A stretch of DNA of 17,760 nucleotides from an uncultured Actinomycetes bacterium. GTDB taxonomy: Bacteria > Actinomycetota > Acidimicrobiia > Acidimicrobiales > Acidimicrobilacustridaceae. The stretch spans positions 1 to 17,760 of the forward strand of contig CAMFLJ010000035.1 in NCBI GenBank assembly GCA_945957335.1. Direction: 5' to 3'. The stretch's first letter is position 1, and the number at the start of each line of letters is the position of its first letter. The notes beneath the pieces were generated by a model that saw nothing but the letters and a program-made list of their open reading frames with translations, had not been told where the DNA came from and searched no databases. A program made the translations under genes and the position numbers. This document shows, in pieces, positions 7,071-13,913 of this stretch.

Positions 7071-7838
7071 GTGACGGGACGGCTGGAGGGGAAGGTGGCG
7101 CTGGTGAGCGCCGCCGCCAACGGCATCGGGCGCGCCATCGCCCGGCGCTTCGCGGCCGAGGGCGCCGCGCTGTGGATCAACGACGTGGCCGCCGACGCGC
7201 TGGCCGCGGTGGTCGACGAGCTGCGGGCCGGCGGGGCGACGGTCGAGGGGGTGGCCGGCGACGGCTCCGACTCCTCCTTCGTCGACGCCTGGGTGGCCGG
7301 TGCCGTCGAGCGCCACGGCCGCGTCGACGTGCTCTCCAACAACATCGGGGTGTCGCGATCGGGCCTGATCGCCGAGATCAGCGACGACGACTGGCACTTC
7401 CAGCAGCGCCTCACCCTCGACACCGTGTTCTTCGCCACCCGGGCCGTGCTCCCGCACATGGTCGCGGCGGGCGGCGGCTCGATCGTGAGCATGTCGTCGG
7501 GCGCCGGCATCGGCGGGCAGTGGAACCTGGGCGGCTACGCCGCGGCGAAGGCCGGCGTGATCAACCTGATGGAGACGGTGGCCACCGAGTACGGGCCCCA
7601 CGGCGTGCGGGCCAACGCGGTGACCCCCGGCCCCACCGAGACCGCCCCACTGCGGGCCTACCTCGAGGAGCAGCCCGGCGGCATCGAGGCCCACGTCCGC
7701 GACCTCGACCTCCGCCGCCTCAGCCGGGCCGAGGAGGTGGCCAGCACCGTGCTGTGGCTGGCCTCCGACGAGGCGTCGAACGTCACCGGGATCTGCGTGC
7801 GCTCCAACATCCGCGCCGCGTCCTCCCGCCCGACCTGA
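7071..7838 (+). CDS. SDR-family oxidoreductase (classical, FabG-like)
   Basis: Short-chain dehydrogenases interconvert alcohols and ketones with NAD(P)(H). The 255-residue product has the classical length and fold pattern: cofactor loop SAAANGIG (13-20), NNIG (90-93), catalytic serine region SMSSGAG (S143), YAAAK (Y156, K160) and the following TPGPTET. The start GTG 7071 is fixed by AGGGGGG at 7061-7067, three bases upstream; a GTG at 7014 would add 19 residues of a non-coding kind. Oddities: the cofactor loop has Ser-Ala in place of the usual Thr-Gly. The usual Asn of the catalytic tetrad appears to be Thr115. The C-terminus reads GICVRSNIRAASSRPT and lacks the usual DGG. I found no frameshift that would restore it. 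It is convergent with a second SDR 33 bases away. The substrate cannot be told. Confidence 0.9.
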   Translation: MTGRLEGKVALVSAAANGIGRAIARRFAAEGAALWINDVAADALAAVVDELRAGGATVEGVAGDGSDSSFVDAWVAGAVERHGRVDVLSNNIGVSRSGLIAEISDDDWHFQQRLTLDTVFFATRAVLPHMVAAGGGSIVSMSSGAGIGGQWNLGGYAAAKAGVINLMETVATEYGPHGVRANAVTPGPTETAPLRAYLEEQPGGIEAHVRDLDLRRLSRAEEVASTVLWLASDEASNVTGICVRSNIRAASSRPT

Positions 7839-7871
7839 GCGCCCGCCGCCGGAGGTGGCCTCGGCAGGAGG

Positions 7872-8645
7872 TCAGTGGAGCATGATGGCGCCGCCGTCGG
7901 CCATGAGGGTCTGGCCGGTCATGTAGCGGCAGGCGTCGGAGAGCAGGAACGTGACGATCGGGGCGATGTCGTCCTCGGCGTCGCCGTCGCGGGCGATGGG
8001 CTGGTTGGCGAACGTGGCGGCGAAGATCTCGGCCCGCTTCGGGTCGTCGGTGGGCGGGGTGCGGTGGGCCACCGACACGGGGCACACGCAGTTGACGACG
8101 ATGCCGTGGCGGCCCCACTCGCGCGCCGCCACCCTGGTGAGGCCGCGGATGGCCTCCTTCGACGCCACGTAGGGCCCGTACCCGGCGGCGCCGTTGAGCG
8201 CGCCGTTCGACCCCATGGTGACGATGCGGCCCCACCCCTGGTCGCGCATGTGCGGGAACACCGCCTGCATCAGCCACAGCGTGCCCTTGGGCCCGGTGTC
8301 GTAGAGCAGGTCCATGTCGCCCTCGGTGACGTCCTCGAGCGGGGTGACCGAGCGGAAGGTCTGGGCGTTGGCCACGAGGCCGTCGACGCGGCCGAAGCGC
8401 TCGACGGTGGCCGCCACCAGGTCACCGCAGCCCTGGCGGTCGGCCACGTTCGACGTCATCGCCAGGTGCTCGACCCCGAGGGCGTCGAGCTCGTCGGCCA
8501 TCGCCTCGAGCCGCTCGGGCTTGCGGCCGGTGACCACCACGTGGGCGCCGCCCTTGGCCAGGTGGAGGGCCAGCCCCTTTCCGATGCCGCGGGTGGCGCC
8601 GGTGACGATCACCACCTTGCCGCTCACGTCGTCGTCGACGGTCAT
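7872..8645 (-). CDS. SDR-family oxidoreductase (classical)
   Basis: This 257-residue short-chain dehydrogenase has the cofactor loop TGATRGIG (15-22), a modified NAQTF in place of NNAG (93-97), catalytic S146 and YVASK (Y159, K163). It ends normally in MADGGAIMLH. As in the facing SDR, the position of the usual tetrad Asn seems to hold Thr (T117 in YDTGPKG). ATG 8645 has GAGAGG a few bases upstream. It lies 44 bases downstream of the sulfotransferase gene on the same strand and is probably cotranscribed with it, suggesting that one enzyme makes or consumes the hydroxyl group the other sulfates. That coupling is inference. The two SDRs are clearly different proteins rather than recent duplicates. 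Confidence 0.92.
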   Translation of the reverse strand: MTVDDDVSGKVVIVTGATRGIGKGLALHLAKGGAHVVVTGRKPERLEAMADELDALGVEHLAMTSNVADRQGCGDLVAATVERFGRVDGLVANAQTFRSVTPLEDVTEGDMDLLYDTGPKGTLWLMQAVFPHMRDQGWGRIVTMGSNGALNGAAGYGPYVASKEAIRGLTRVAAREWGRHGIVVNCVCPVSVAHRTPPTDDPKRAEIFAATFANQPIARDGDAEDDIAPIVTFLLSDACRYMTGQTLMADGGAIMLH

Positions 8646-8689
8646 CGTCGTCCTCTCGTCACGGCACCGGTGGACCGGCGCGGGGTGGG

Positions 8690-9952
8690 TCAGGCCTCGG
8701 CGGGCACGCCGAAGCGGTCGCAGTAGCGGGCGAAGCGGGCCCGCTCGGCGTCGCGGTCGAGGCCGAGGTCGTCGAACGAGTAGCGGTGCTCGCCCTTGTG
8801 GCCCTTGGGCTTCTCGGCGAGGTGGCGCTCCATGGCCGCGGCCGCAACCGGGTCGAGGTCGAGCCCGACGCCGGCGTAGGTGGCGCGCACCGAGCCCATC
8901 GGGTCGGCGACGAAGTCGGCGTAGCGGCCGTGGTGGGTGCGGGCCGGGTCGAGCACGCCCTGCTCGTCGGCGTCGACGAGGGCGTCGAGGTACCGGCCGT
9001 AGAGCTCGGCGTGGTAGCGGCCGATGGTGGGCATGTCGACGTCGTCGCTGTGGGCGAGGCGCAGCGTGGCGACCAGGCTCGACACGGACGGCAGCACGGT
9101 GAGCGGGTCGCGGTGCGTGACGACGATCCGGGCGTCGGGGTAGACCGACAGGATCGTGGGCAGCGCGCCCAGGTGGGCGGGCGACTTGAGCACCCACTGG
9201 ACCGGGCCCCAGCGCCGTTGCAGCACCTGGAGCACGAGCCGGTGCATCTCGTAGGCGGGGGTGAGGTCGGCCGACTGCAGGTACCGGTGGTAGCTCGGCA
9301 CGTCGTAGCGCACCGCGATCTCCTCGGTGAGCAGCTCGAACGACATCGCCGAGAGGCACTCCTTGGCCATCCGCCCGCTGTACTCGTGGATGGCGTCGAG
9401 GTTGGCGTTCACCGACGGCATGAGCCGCAGCTCGGCGTCGGCCAGGGCGAGGCGGCCGGGGTCGGGGAAGCGGTCGGGCTCGGGTGGCGGCACCGGCCGC
9501 AGCAGCTCCCAACCCTCGGGCACCCGCAGCGCGGGGTCGCACGAGAGCAGGCCGTAGAGGATGGTCGTGCCGGTGCGCGGCGCGCCGGTGACGATGATCG
9601 GGCTGCGCACGACCTCGTCGCGCACGCCGGGGTCGTCGCGCACGTAGGCCGCCAGATGGAAGCGCACCTCGAGCAGGCGCAGCAGGTAGCGCCGGGTGAT
9701 CCAGCGGCCCAGCACGGTGAGGTGGGCCTCCTCCTCGAGCGCGGCGCAGGCCACGCCCAGCGGCTCGAGGAACCGCTCGTCGCCGTCGATGGCCCCGACG
9801 CCGGCGTGGCGGTCGAGGCCGAGGGTGGCGCGGGCCTCGTCGATCAGCAGCTCGGGGTCGAGGGGCCGCGAGGCCACGTCGGTGATGGGCAGCACGTCAC
9901 CGCGGTTGACCGCCTGCACCCACTCAGGGCGCGGCGGTGCCTGCCAGCTCAT
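8690..9952 (-). CDS. Sulfotransferase family protein (PAPS-dependent)
   Basis: Sulfotransferases move a sulfuryl group from PAPS to a hydroxyl or amine. The 420-residue product shows the 5'-phosphosulfate loop GAPRTGTTILYGLLSCDP (123-140), a conserved WVLKSPAHLG (253-262) and the 3'-phosphate-binding segment IVVTHRDP followed by S289 (276-289). The C-terminal KGHKGEHRYSFDDLGLD matches the end of the actinobacterial Sulfotransfer_3 family. Mycobacterial members of this family are numerous and mostly act on lipids or small metabolites; the acceptor here is unknown. No signal peptide is present. ATG 9952 has GGGGAG directly upstream, and a TACGAT -10 box lies 33 bases before it. The LLM monooxygenase gene ends 54 bases upstream, so the three minus-strand genes (LLM, sulfotransferase, SDR) may form one unit with an internal promoter. 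Confidence 0.9.
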   Translation of the reverse strand: MSWQAPPRPEWVQAVNRGDVLPITDVASRPLDPELLIDEARATLGLDRHAGVGAIDGDERFLEPLGVACAALEEEAHLTVLGRWITRRYLLRLLEVRFHLAAYVRDDPGVRDEVVRSPIIVTGAPRTGTTILYGLLSCDPALRVPEGWELLRPVPPPEPDRFPDPGRLALADAELRLMPSVNANLDAIHEYSGRMAKECLSAMSFELLTEEIAVRYDVPSYHRYLQSADLTPAYEMHRLVLQVLQRRWGPVQWVLKSPAHLGALPTILSVYPDARIVVTHRDPLTVLPSVSSLVATLRLAHSDDVDMPTIGRYHAELYGRYLDALVDADEQGVLDPARTHHGRYADFVADPMGSVRATYAGVGLDLDPVAAAAMERHLAEKPKGHKGEHRYSFDDLGLDRDAERARFARYCDRFGVPAEA

Positions 9953-9985
9953 GCTCCCCGTCCCCCCTCAGACCGCATCCGGCCG

Positions 9986-9991
9986 ATCGTA
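9986..9991 (-). promoter_or_regulatory. -10 element TACGAT upstream of the sulfotransferase gene
   Basis: On the minus strand TACGAT fits TANNNT and lies 33 bases before ATG 9952, leaving room for a normal leader with the GGGGAG ribosome site. It would give the sulfotransferase-SDR pair its own promoter. No clear -35 box is visible; weak evidence. Confidence 0.3.
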
Positions 9992-10006
9992 GGTGGGGCG
10001 CGGACC

Positions 10007-11050
10007 TCAGGCCGCCTGCGCGCCGAGCTCGGCCCGCACGACGGGCGCGACCTCGGTGGCGAACAGCTCGATGCTGCGCATCATCAGCGGGTGCGGCAGC
10101 GTGCCGGCGCTGTACTTCATCGCGAAGCGGCTGGCGCCGAGCCCCTTCAGCGCCCGCACCACCTTGGCGGCCACGGTGGCGGGCGAGCCGACGGTGAGCG
10201 CACCGGTGGGCCCGGCGGCGGCCTCGAACTGGTCGCGGGTCATGGGGGGCCAGCCCCGCTCGGCACCGATGCGGGCGTGCATCGCCCGGTAGTGCTCCCA
10301 GTACTCCTCGAGCGCCTGCTCGTCGGTGGGGGCGACGTGGCCGGGGCTGTGGATCGCCAGCGGCAGCTCGGGCTGGCCCATCTCGGCGAGGGCCCGGCGG
10401 TAGAGGTCGGCGAAGGGCTCGAAGCGCAGGGGGTCGCCGCCGATGATGGCCAGCACCAGGGGCAGGCCGTAGCGGGCGGCCCGCACGACCGACTGCGGGC
10501 TGCCGCCGACGCCCACCCACGTGCGCAGGCCGTGCTCGGTGCGGGGGTACACCTGCTGACGCGAGAGCGGCGCACGGGTCTCGCCCGCCCACGTCACCGC
10601 CTCCTCGTGGAGCAGCAGCGAGAACAGGTCGAGCTTCTCCTCGAACAGGGTCTCGTAGTCCTCGAGGTCGTAGCCGAAGAGCGGGAACGACTCGGTGAAC
10701 GAGCCCCGACCGAGGATCACCTCGGCCCGCCCACCGGAGACGGCGTCGAGGGTGGCGAAGCGCTGGAAGACCCGCACCGGGTCGTCGGAGCTGAGCACGG
10801 TGACGGCCGAGCCGAGGCGGATGCGCTCGGTGCGACCGGCGAGGGCGGCGAGCACGACCTCGGGGGCCGAGACGGCGAAGTCCTCGCGGTGGTGCTCGCC
10901 GACGCCGAACACGTCGAGGCCGAGGCGGTCGGCCAGCACGCCCTCCTCGACCACGTTGCGGATGACCTCGGCGTGGCTGAGGCGGCGGCCGTCGACGTCG
11001 ACGGTGCCGTCGCCGAAGGTGTCCAGTCCGAGCTCGAGTGGGTGCGCCAT
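10007..11050 (-). CDS. LLM class flavin-dependent oxidoreductase (luciferase-like monooxygenase)
   Basis: The 347-residue product is a full-length bacterial-luciferase-like TIM-barrel oxidoreductase using FMN or F420. Visible family features are the start ELGLDTFGD, GVGEHHREDFAVSAPE (50-65, the GEHH strand-2 motif), RIRLGSAVTVLSSDDPVRV, the ATLDAVSGGRAEVILGRGS segment and a C-terminal FAMKYSAGTLPHPLMMRSIE. The closest general type is the YhbW/alkanal-monooxygenase-like group that acts with a flavin reductase; the substrate is unknown. ATG 11050 has no proper Shine-Dalgarno site (GGAGG lies too close) but a TAGGAT box 6 bases upstream, so a leaderless message is likely. The gene diverges from the isochorismatase-fold gene and heads the minus-strand run with the sulfotransferase and SDR. 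Confidence 0.92.
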   Translation of the reverse strand: MAHPLELGLDTFGDGTVDVDGRRLSHAEVIRNVVEEGVLADRLGLDVFGVGEHHREDFAVSAPEVVLAALAGRTERIRLGSAVTVLSSDDPVRVFQRFATLDAVSGGRAEVILGRGSFTESFPLFGYDLEDYETLFEEKLDLFSLLLHEEAVTWAGETRAPLSRQQVYPRTEHGLRTWVGVGGSPQSVVRAARYGLPLVLAIIGGDPLRFEPFADLYRRALAEMGQPELPLAIHSPGHVAPTDEQALEEYWEHYRAMHARIGAERGWPPMTRDQFEAAAGPTGALTVGSPATVAAKVVRALKGLGASRFAMKYSAGTLPHPLMMRSIELFATEVAPVVRAELGAQAA

Positions 11051-11056
11051 GCCTCC

Positions 11057-11062
11057 ATCCTA
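11057..11062 (-). promoter_or_regulatory. -10 element TAGGAT, leaderless start of the LLM gene
   Basis: Read on the minus strand, TAGGAT ends 6 bases before ATG 11050. A TTGAGT that could serve as -35 lies 15 bases further upstream, inside the 11071-11084 palindrome. The short spacing makes the -35 assignment uncertain; the -10 is more convincing. Confidence 0.5.
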
Positions 11063-11070
11063 CCAAGTCC

Positions 11071-11084
11071 CTTGCGTACTCAAG
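11071..11084. promoter_or_regulatory. Operator-like palindrome CTTGcGTACtCAAG
   Basis: The 14-base sequence is palindromic except for one mismatched pair (CTTG-N-GTAC-N-CAAG). It sits between the divergent LLM and isochorismatase-fold genes and covers the probable -35 region of the LLM promoter. That is where a TetR-, MarR- or PadR-type repressor would bind. It is notably AT-richer than its surroundings. No regulator gene is in the window. Confidence 0.5.
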
Positions 11085-11126
11085 CATCTCTGGTCGTGGG
11101 CGGGGCGGGGCCCTCCGGCGCCGCAC

Positions 11127-11132
11127 TAACGT
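11127..11132 (+). promoter_or_regulatory. -10 element TAACGT for the isochorismatase-fold gene
   Basis: TAACGT fits TANNNT and lies 25 bases before ATG 11158, leaving a short leader that contains the GAGGGGG ribosome site (11146-11152). It resembles the TACCGT element in front of the gene at 16979. No -35 box is apparent. Confidence 0.4.
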
Positions 11133-11157
11133 CGCCGCCGGACCTGAGGGGGATGCC

Positions 11158-11784
11158 ATGGCCGAGCTGGCCGAGCTGGTCGATCCGCGCCACACCGCGG
11201 TGGTCACCATGGAGATGCAGCGGGGGATCTCGGGCGATCTCGCCACCCTGCCGGCGCTGGCCCAGGAGCTGCGCGACCGCGGCGTCGTCGACGCCTGCGC
11301 GTCGGTGTGCCGGGCCGCTCGCACGGCCGGCGCACGCGTCGTGCACTGCACCGCCGTCACCCGGCCCGACGAGCTCGGGCGCCTCAACAACTCGCGCATC
11401 CTGAAGGCCACCGCCAAGGGCGCGCACGTCTTCGAGATCGGCACGCCCGGCGCCGAGGTCATGGCCGAGCTCGAGCCCTCACCCTCCGACGTCGAGATGC
11501 CCCGCCTGCACGGGCTCACCCCGTTCACCGGCACCTCCCTCGACCGGGTGCTGCGCAACATGGGCGTCACCACGCTCGTGGCCGTCGGCAACTCGCTCAA
11601 CATCGGCGTGCTCGGCCTGGTGCTCTCCGGCGTCGACCTCGGCTACCAGGTGGTCGTGCCGCGCGACGCCGTGGCCGGCGTGCCCGCCGAGTACGGCGAC
11701 CAGATCATGGCCAACACCATCTCGCTGCTCGCCACCGTGGTCGGCAGCGACGACCTCGTCGCGGCCTGGGCGCCGAGCGCCTGA
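11158..11784 (+). CDS. Isochorismatase-fold (cysteine hydrolase) protein with substituted catalytic residues
   Basis: The 208-residue product has the length and order of isochorismatase/nicotinamidase-like hydrolases: the first strand TAVVTMEMQRG, a middle PFTGTSLDRVLRNMGVTTLV (122-141) and the final strand-helix GYQVVVPRDAVAGVPAEYGD. The catalytic Asp, Lys and Cys of the family all appear replaced. DMQ is EMQ (E19), the Lys-Pro-Arg site is Met-Pro-Arg (M114), and the nucleophile position in GNSLNIGV is Gly (G150). By eye, this suggests a non-hydrolytic or mechanistically different subgroup; I recall similar actinobacterial proteins. ATG 11158 has GAGGGGG five bases upstream. It diverges from the LLM gene and is followed 64 bases later by the lipocalin-like gene, probably in one transcript. 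Its role is unknown. Confidence 0.85.
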   Translation: MAELAELVDPRHTAVVTMEMQRGISGDLATLPALAQELRDRGVVDACASVCRAARTAGARVVHCTAVTRPDELGRLNNSRILKATAKGAHVFEIGTPGAEVMAELEPSPSDVEMPRLHGLTPFTGTSLDRVLRNMGVTTLVAVGNSLNIGVLGLVLSGVDLGYQVVVPRDAVAGVPAEYGDQIMANTISLLATVVGSDDLVAAWAPSA

Positions 11785-11848
11785 GCACGCGGCGCACCAC
11801 CTCTCACCGACCCATCCACGCAGCACCGACATCGCAGGGGGAAGCGCG

Positions 11849-12925
11849 ATGACCGTCACGTCCTGGGACGACTATCCCGTCCACCAGAGCGCCAACTGGA
11901 TCGCCCACGTGGCCACCAGCGACCGCAACTTCTACGACCGCTACTACTTCAACGCCTTCGACACCGGCGGCCAGTTCATGGCGGTGTTCGGCCTCGGCCA
12001 GTACCCGAACCTCGGCACCACCGACGCCTTCATCACCGTCCGCTACGGCGAGCAGCAGCACGTCGTGCGCGCGTCGCGCCCGCTCGGCGACCGCGCCGAC
12101 ATGCGCATCGGCCCGCTCCGGGTCGAGGTGCTCGAGCCGCTGAAGCGCCTGCGCTTCGTGTGCGAGCCCACAGAGCACACCGTGGCCGCCGACCTCACCT
12201 GGGAGGGCCTCGGCCCCGCCATCCCCGAGCCCAACCAGTTCATCCGTGCCAACAACCGGGTCACCTTCGACACCCAGCGCCTCGCCCAGATGGGCGCGTG
12301 GAGCGGCACCATCTCGGTCGACGGCAACGAGATGACCGTCGACCCCTCCACCACCATCGGCTCGCGCGACCGCTCGTGGGGCGTGCGCCCCGTCGGCGAG
12401 AGCGAGCCCAAGGGCATCTACCGCGACACCCACCGCCCCGGCGGCATGTGGAGCTACTTCCCGATGCGCTTCGAGGACCACTCGATCTACTACATCTGCT
12501 CCGAGGGGGCCGACGGCAGCCGCGCCCTCGAGCAGTCCGAGCGGGTCTGGGACGACGGCCGCATCGAGCAGCTGGGCCGCACCGAGCACGACCACCACTT
12601 CTCCTCCGAGGTGCCGCGCCTGCTCGACCACTCGACCGTGTCGTTCCCCGACGCCGGCATCGAGATCGAGGTGCAGTCGATCCTGCCCAACTACATCGCC
12701 CTCGGCACCGGCTACGGCCTCGAGCCCGACGTGTGGAACCACGGCATGTACCACGGGCCCGAGACGGTGGTGCAGGGGAAGATCTTCGAGGTCCCCGAGA
12801 TCGCCACCATCGGCGCCTACGCCGTGGTCGACCACTCGGCCCGCTTCACCTACGACGGCCACGTCGGCCACGGCCTCTACGAGCACGCCTTCTCGGGCGC
12901 CATGCCCAAGTACGGCCTGGAGTAG
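11849..12925 (+). CDS. CrtC/AttH-like lipocalin-type protein (DUF7064/7065-like)
   Basis: The 358-residue product is a soluble, beta-rich protein without a signal peptide. Its clearest mark is TTIGSRDRSWGVRPVG at about residues 169-184. This R-D-x-SWG-x-R pattern is typical of the two-lipocalin-domain superfamily that includes hydroxyneurosporene synthase (CrtC), AttH and the DUF7064/7065 proteins of actinobacteria. Other features are an aromatic N-terminal part (FYDRYYFNAFD) and the C-terminal HGMYHGPETVVQGKIFEVPE. Relatives known to me include hydratases and putative lipid- or terpenoid-handling proteins, so a role in binding or converting a hydrophobic compound is plausible but unproven. 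ATG 11849 has AGGGGGA (11836-11842) six bases upstream. I see no promoter in the 64-base gap from the isochorismatase-fold gene, which favours cotranscription. A large hairpin region follows the stop. Confidence 0.7.
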   Translation: MTVTSWDDYPVHQSANWIAHVATSDRNFYDRYYFNAFDTGGQFMAVFGLGQYPNLGTTDAFITVRYGEQQHVVRASRPLGDRADMRIGPLRVEVLEPLKRLRFVCEPTEHTVAADLTWEGLGPAIPEPNQFIRANNRVTFDTQRLAQMGAWSGTISVDGNEMTVDPSTTIGSRDRSWGVRPVGESEPKGIYRDTHRPGGMWSYFPMRFEDHSIYYICSEGADGSRALEQSERVWDDGRIEQLGRTEHDHHFSSEVPRLLDHSTVSFPDAGIEIEVQSILPNYIALGTGYGLEPDVWNHGMYHGPETVVQGKIFEVPEIATIGAYAVVDHSARFTYDGHVGHGLYEHAFSGAMPKYGLE

Positions 12926-12926
12926 C

Positions 12927-13002
12927 CCCGACCCCACCCGTGGCTCGTTTCGCGCCCCTCCACGGGCGCGGAGCGAGCCATCGTCGTTCGCCAGGGGTCG
13001 GG
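12927..13002. terminator. Nested hairpin region with an alternative stem
   Basis: Outer arms CCCGACCCC (12927-12935) and GGGGTCGGG (12994-13002) are exact complements. Inside are TGGCTCG/CGAGCCA (12941-12947 with 12974-12980) and CGCGCCC/GGGCGCG (12951-12957 with 12964-12970), separated by a 3x3 internal loop. A competing stem CCCGTGG/CCACGGG (12937-12943 with 12960-12966) cannot form together with the inner ones. It starts just after the stop of the lipocalin-like gene and ends 30 bases before the next start. It probably acts as a terminator; attenuation is possible. Confidence 0.6.
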
Positions 13003-13032
13003 CCGGCGACGGGGAGCGGCCAAGCTGTGGCC

Positions 13033-13908
13033 ATGGCCCCCACCTCCGACCTGCGCGTCGGCTTCCTCGGCATCGGCAAGCTCGGCGGGCCGGTGCTGCG
13101 CGCCATCGTGGGCGCCGGCTGGCCCGTCACCGCCTTCGACCCGCGCCCCGAGGCCCTCGTCCCGTTCGGTGACGGGCTGCGCCCCGCCGCGTCGGCCGCC
13201 GAGGTGGCCGACGCCTCCGACGTGGTGTCGGTGCTCGTGAACGACGGCGACCAGGTGCGCGCCGCCGTCACCGGCCCGGGCGGGCTGGTCGAGGGCGCCG
13301 CCCCCGGCCTGGTGGTCGCGGTGCACAGCACGATCGACCACACCACCCTGCGCGAGGTCGCCGCCGCGGCCGAGGCGGCGGGCGTGATCGTGGTCGACGC
13401 GCCGATCAGCGGGACGATGGGCGAGTTCTCGATCCCCGAGCTGTGCGTGATGCTCGGCGGCGACCCCGCCGCGGCCGAGCGGGTGCGCCCGGTGTTCGAG
13501 AGCTTCGCCAGCCTGATCGTCCACCTCGGGCCGCTCGGCGCCGGGCTCGACGCCAAGATCGCCCGCAACGCCATGGCCTACCAGTGGTGGACCGCCGTGA
13601 CGGAGGGCCTGGCCCTCAGCGACGCCGCCGGCCTCGACCGGGAGGCGATGTGGGAGATCATGCGCCACACCGGGCTCACCGGGTTCCACCCTCAGTCGAT
13701 CGAGTTCCCCATCGACCCCGACGCCGATCCGACGGCCCTGCTCGACCGGGCCCATCACCAGACCCTCGTCGCCCAGAAGGACCTGCGCGCCGCCCTCGCC
13801 CGGGCCGACGAGCTCGGTGTGGAGATGCCGCTCACCGAGGCCGACGTCGACGCCGTCGGGGGCTACTTCCAGGCGGTGGTGACCGACCGCGTCGGCCGGT
13901 CGGGGTGA
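13033..13908 (+). CDS. NAD(P)-dependent 3-hydroxyisobutyrate-dehydrogenase-like oxidoreductase
   Basis: The 291-residue product belongs to the beta-hydroxyacid dehydrogenase family (3-hydroxyisobutyrate, tartronate semialdehyde, glyoxylate and imine reductases). It has the N-terminal Rossmann motif GFLGIGKLGGPV (G13-x-G15-xx-G18). The substrate signature is DAPISGTMGEF (122-132, usually DAPVSGG), and the catalytic lysine region is GLDAKIARNAMAYQ (K175, N179). The length is normal and all key residues are present; the exact substrate cannot be predicted because the family is broad. Arg36-38 (DPRPE after the second strand) hints at NADP preference. ATG 13033 has no good ribosome site, but a CAAGCT six bases upstream resembles a degenerate -10 for a leaderless start. 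The next gene begins 5 bases after this stop, so both are cotranscribed. Confidence 0.9.
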   Translation: MAPTSDLRVGFLGIGKLGGPVLRAIVGAGWPVTAFDPRPEALVPFGDGLRPAASAAEVADASDVVSVLVNDGDQVRAAVTGPGGLVEGAAPGLVVAVHSTIDHTTLREVAAAAEAAGVIVVDAPISGTMGEFSIPELCVMLGGDPAAAERVRPVFESFASLIVHLGPLGAGLDAKIARNAMAYQWWTAVTEGLALSDAAGLDREAMWEIMRHTGLTGFHPQSIEFPIDPDADPTALLDRAHHQTLVAQKDLRAALARADELGVEMPLTEADVDAVGGYFQAVVTDRVGRSG

Positions 13909-13913
13909 GCCCG

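Noticed and set aside
7782..7838. Possible frameshift at the end of the first SDR gene, because the DGG motif is missing
   Set aside because: Neither other frame restores a DGG-type ending, and the frame in use ends at a normal SDR length.
7839..7871. Terminator between the two convergent SDR genes
   Set aside because: I found no convincing inverted repeat in the 33-base gap.
8786..11404. 872-residue open frame on the plus strand across the sulfotransferase and LLM genes
   Set aside because: It runs antisense through two convincing genes, is compositionally odd (Val, Gly, His, Arg, Asp) and shows no motif; an artefact of high GC and few stops.
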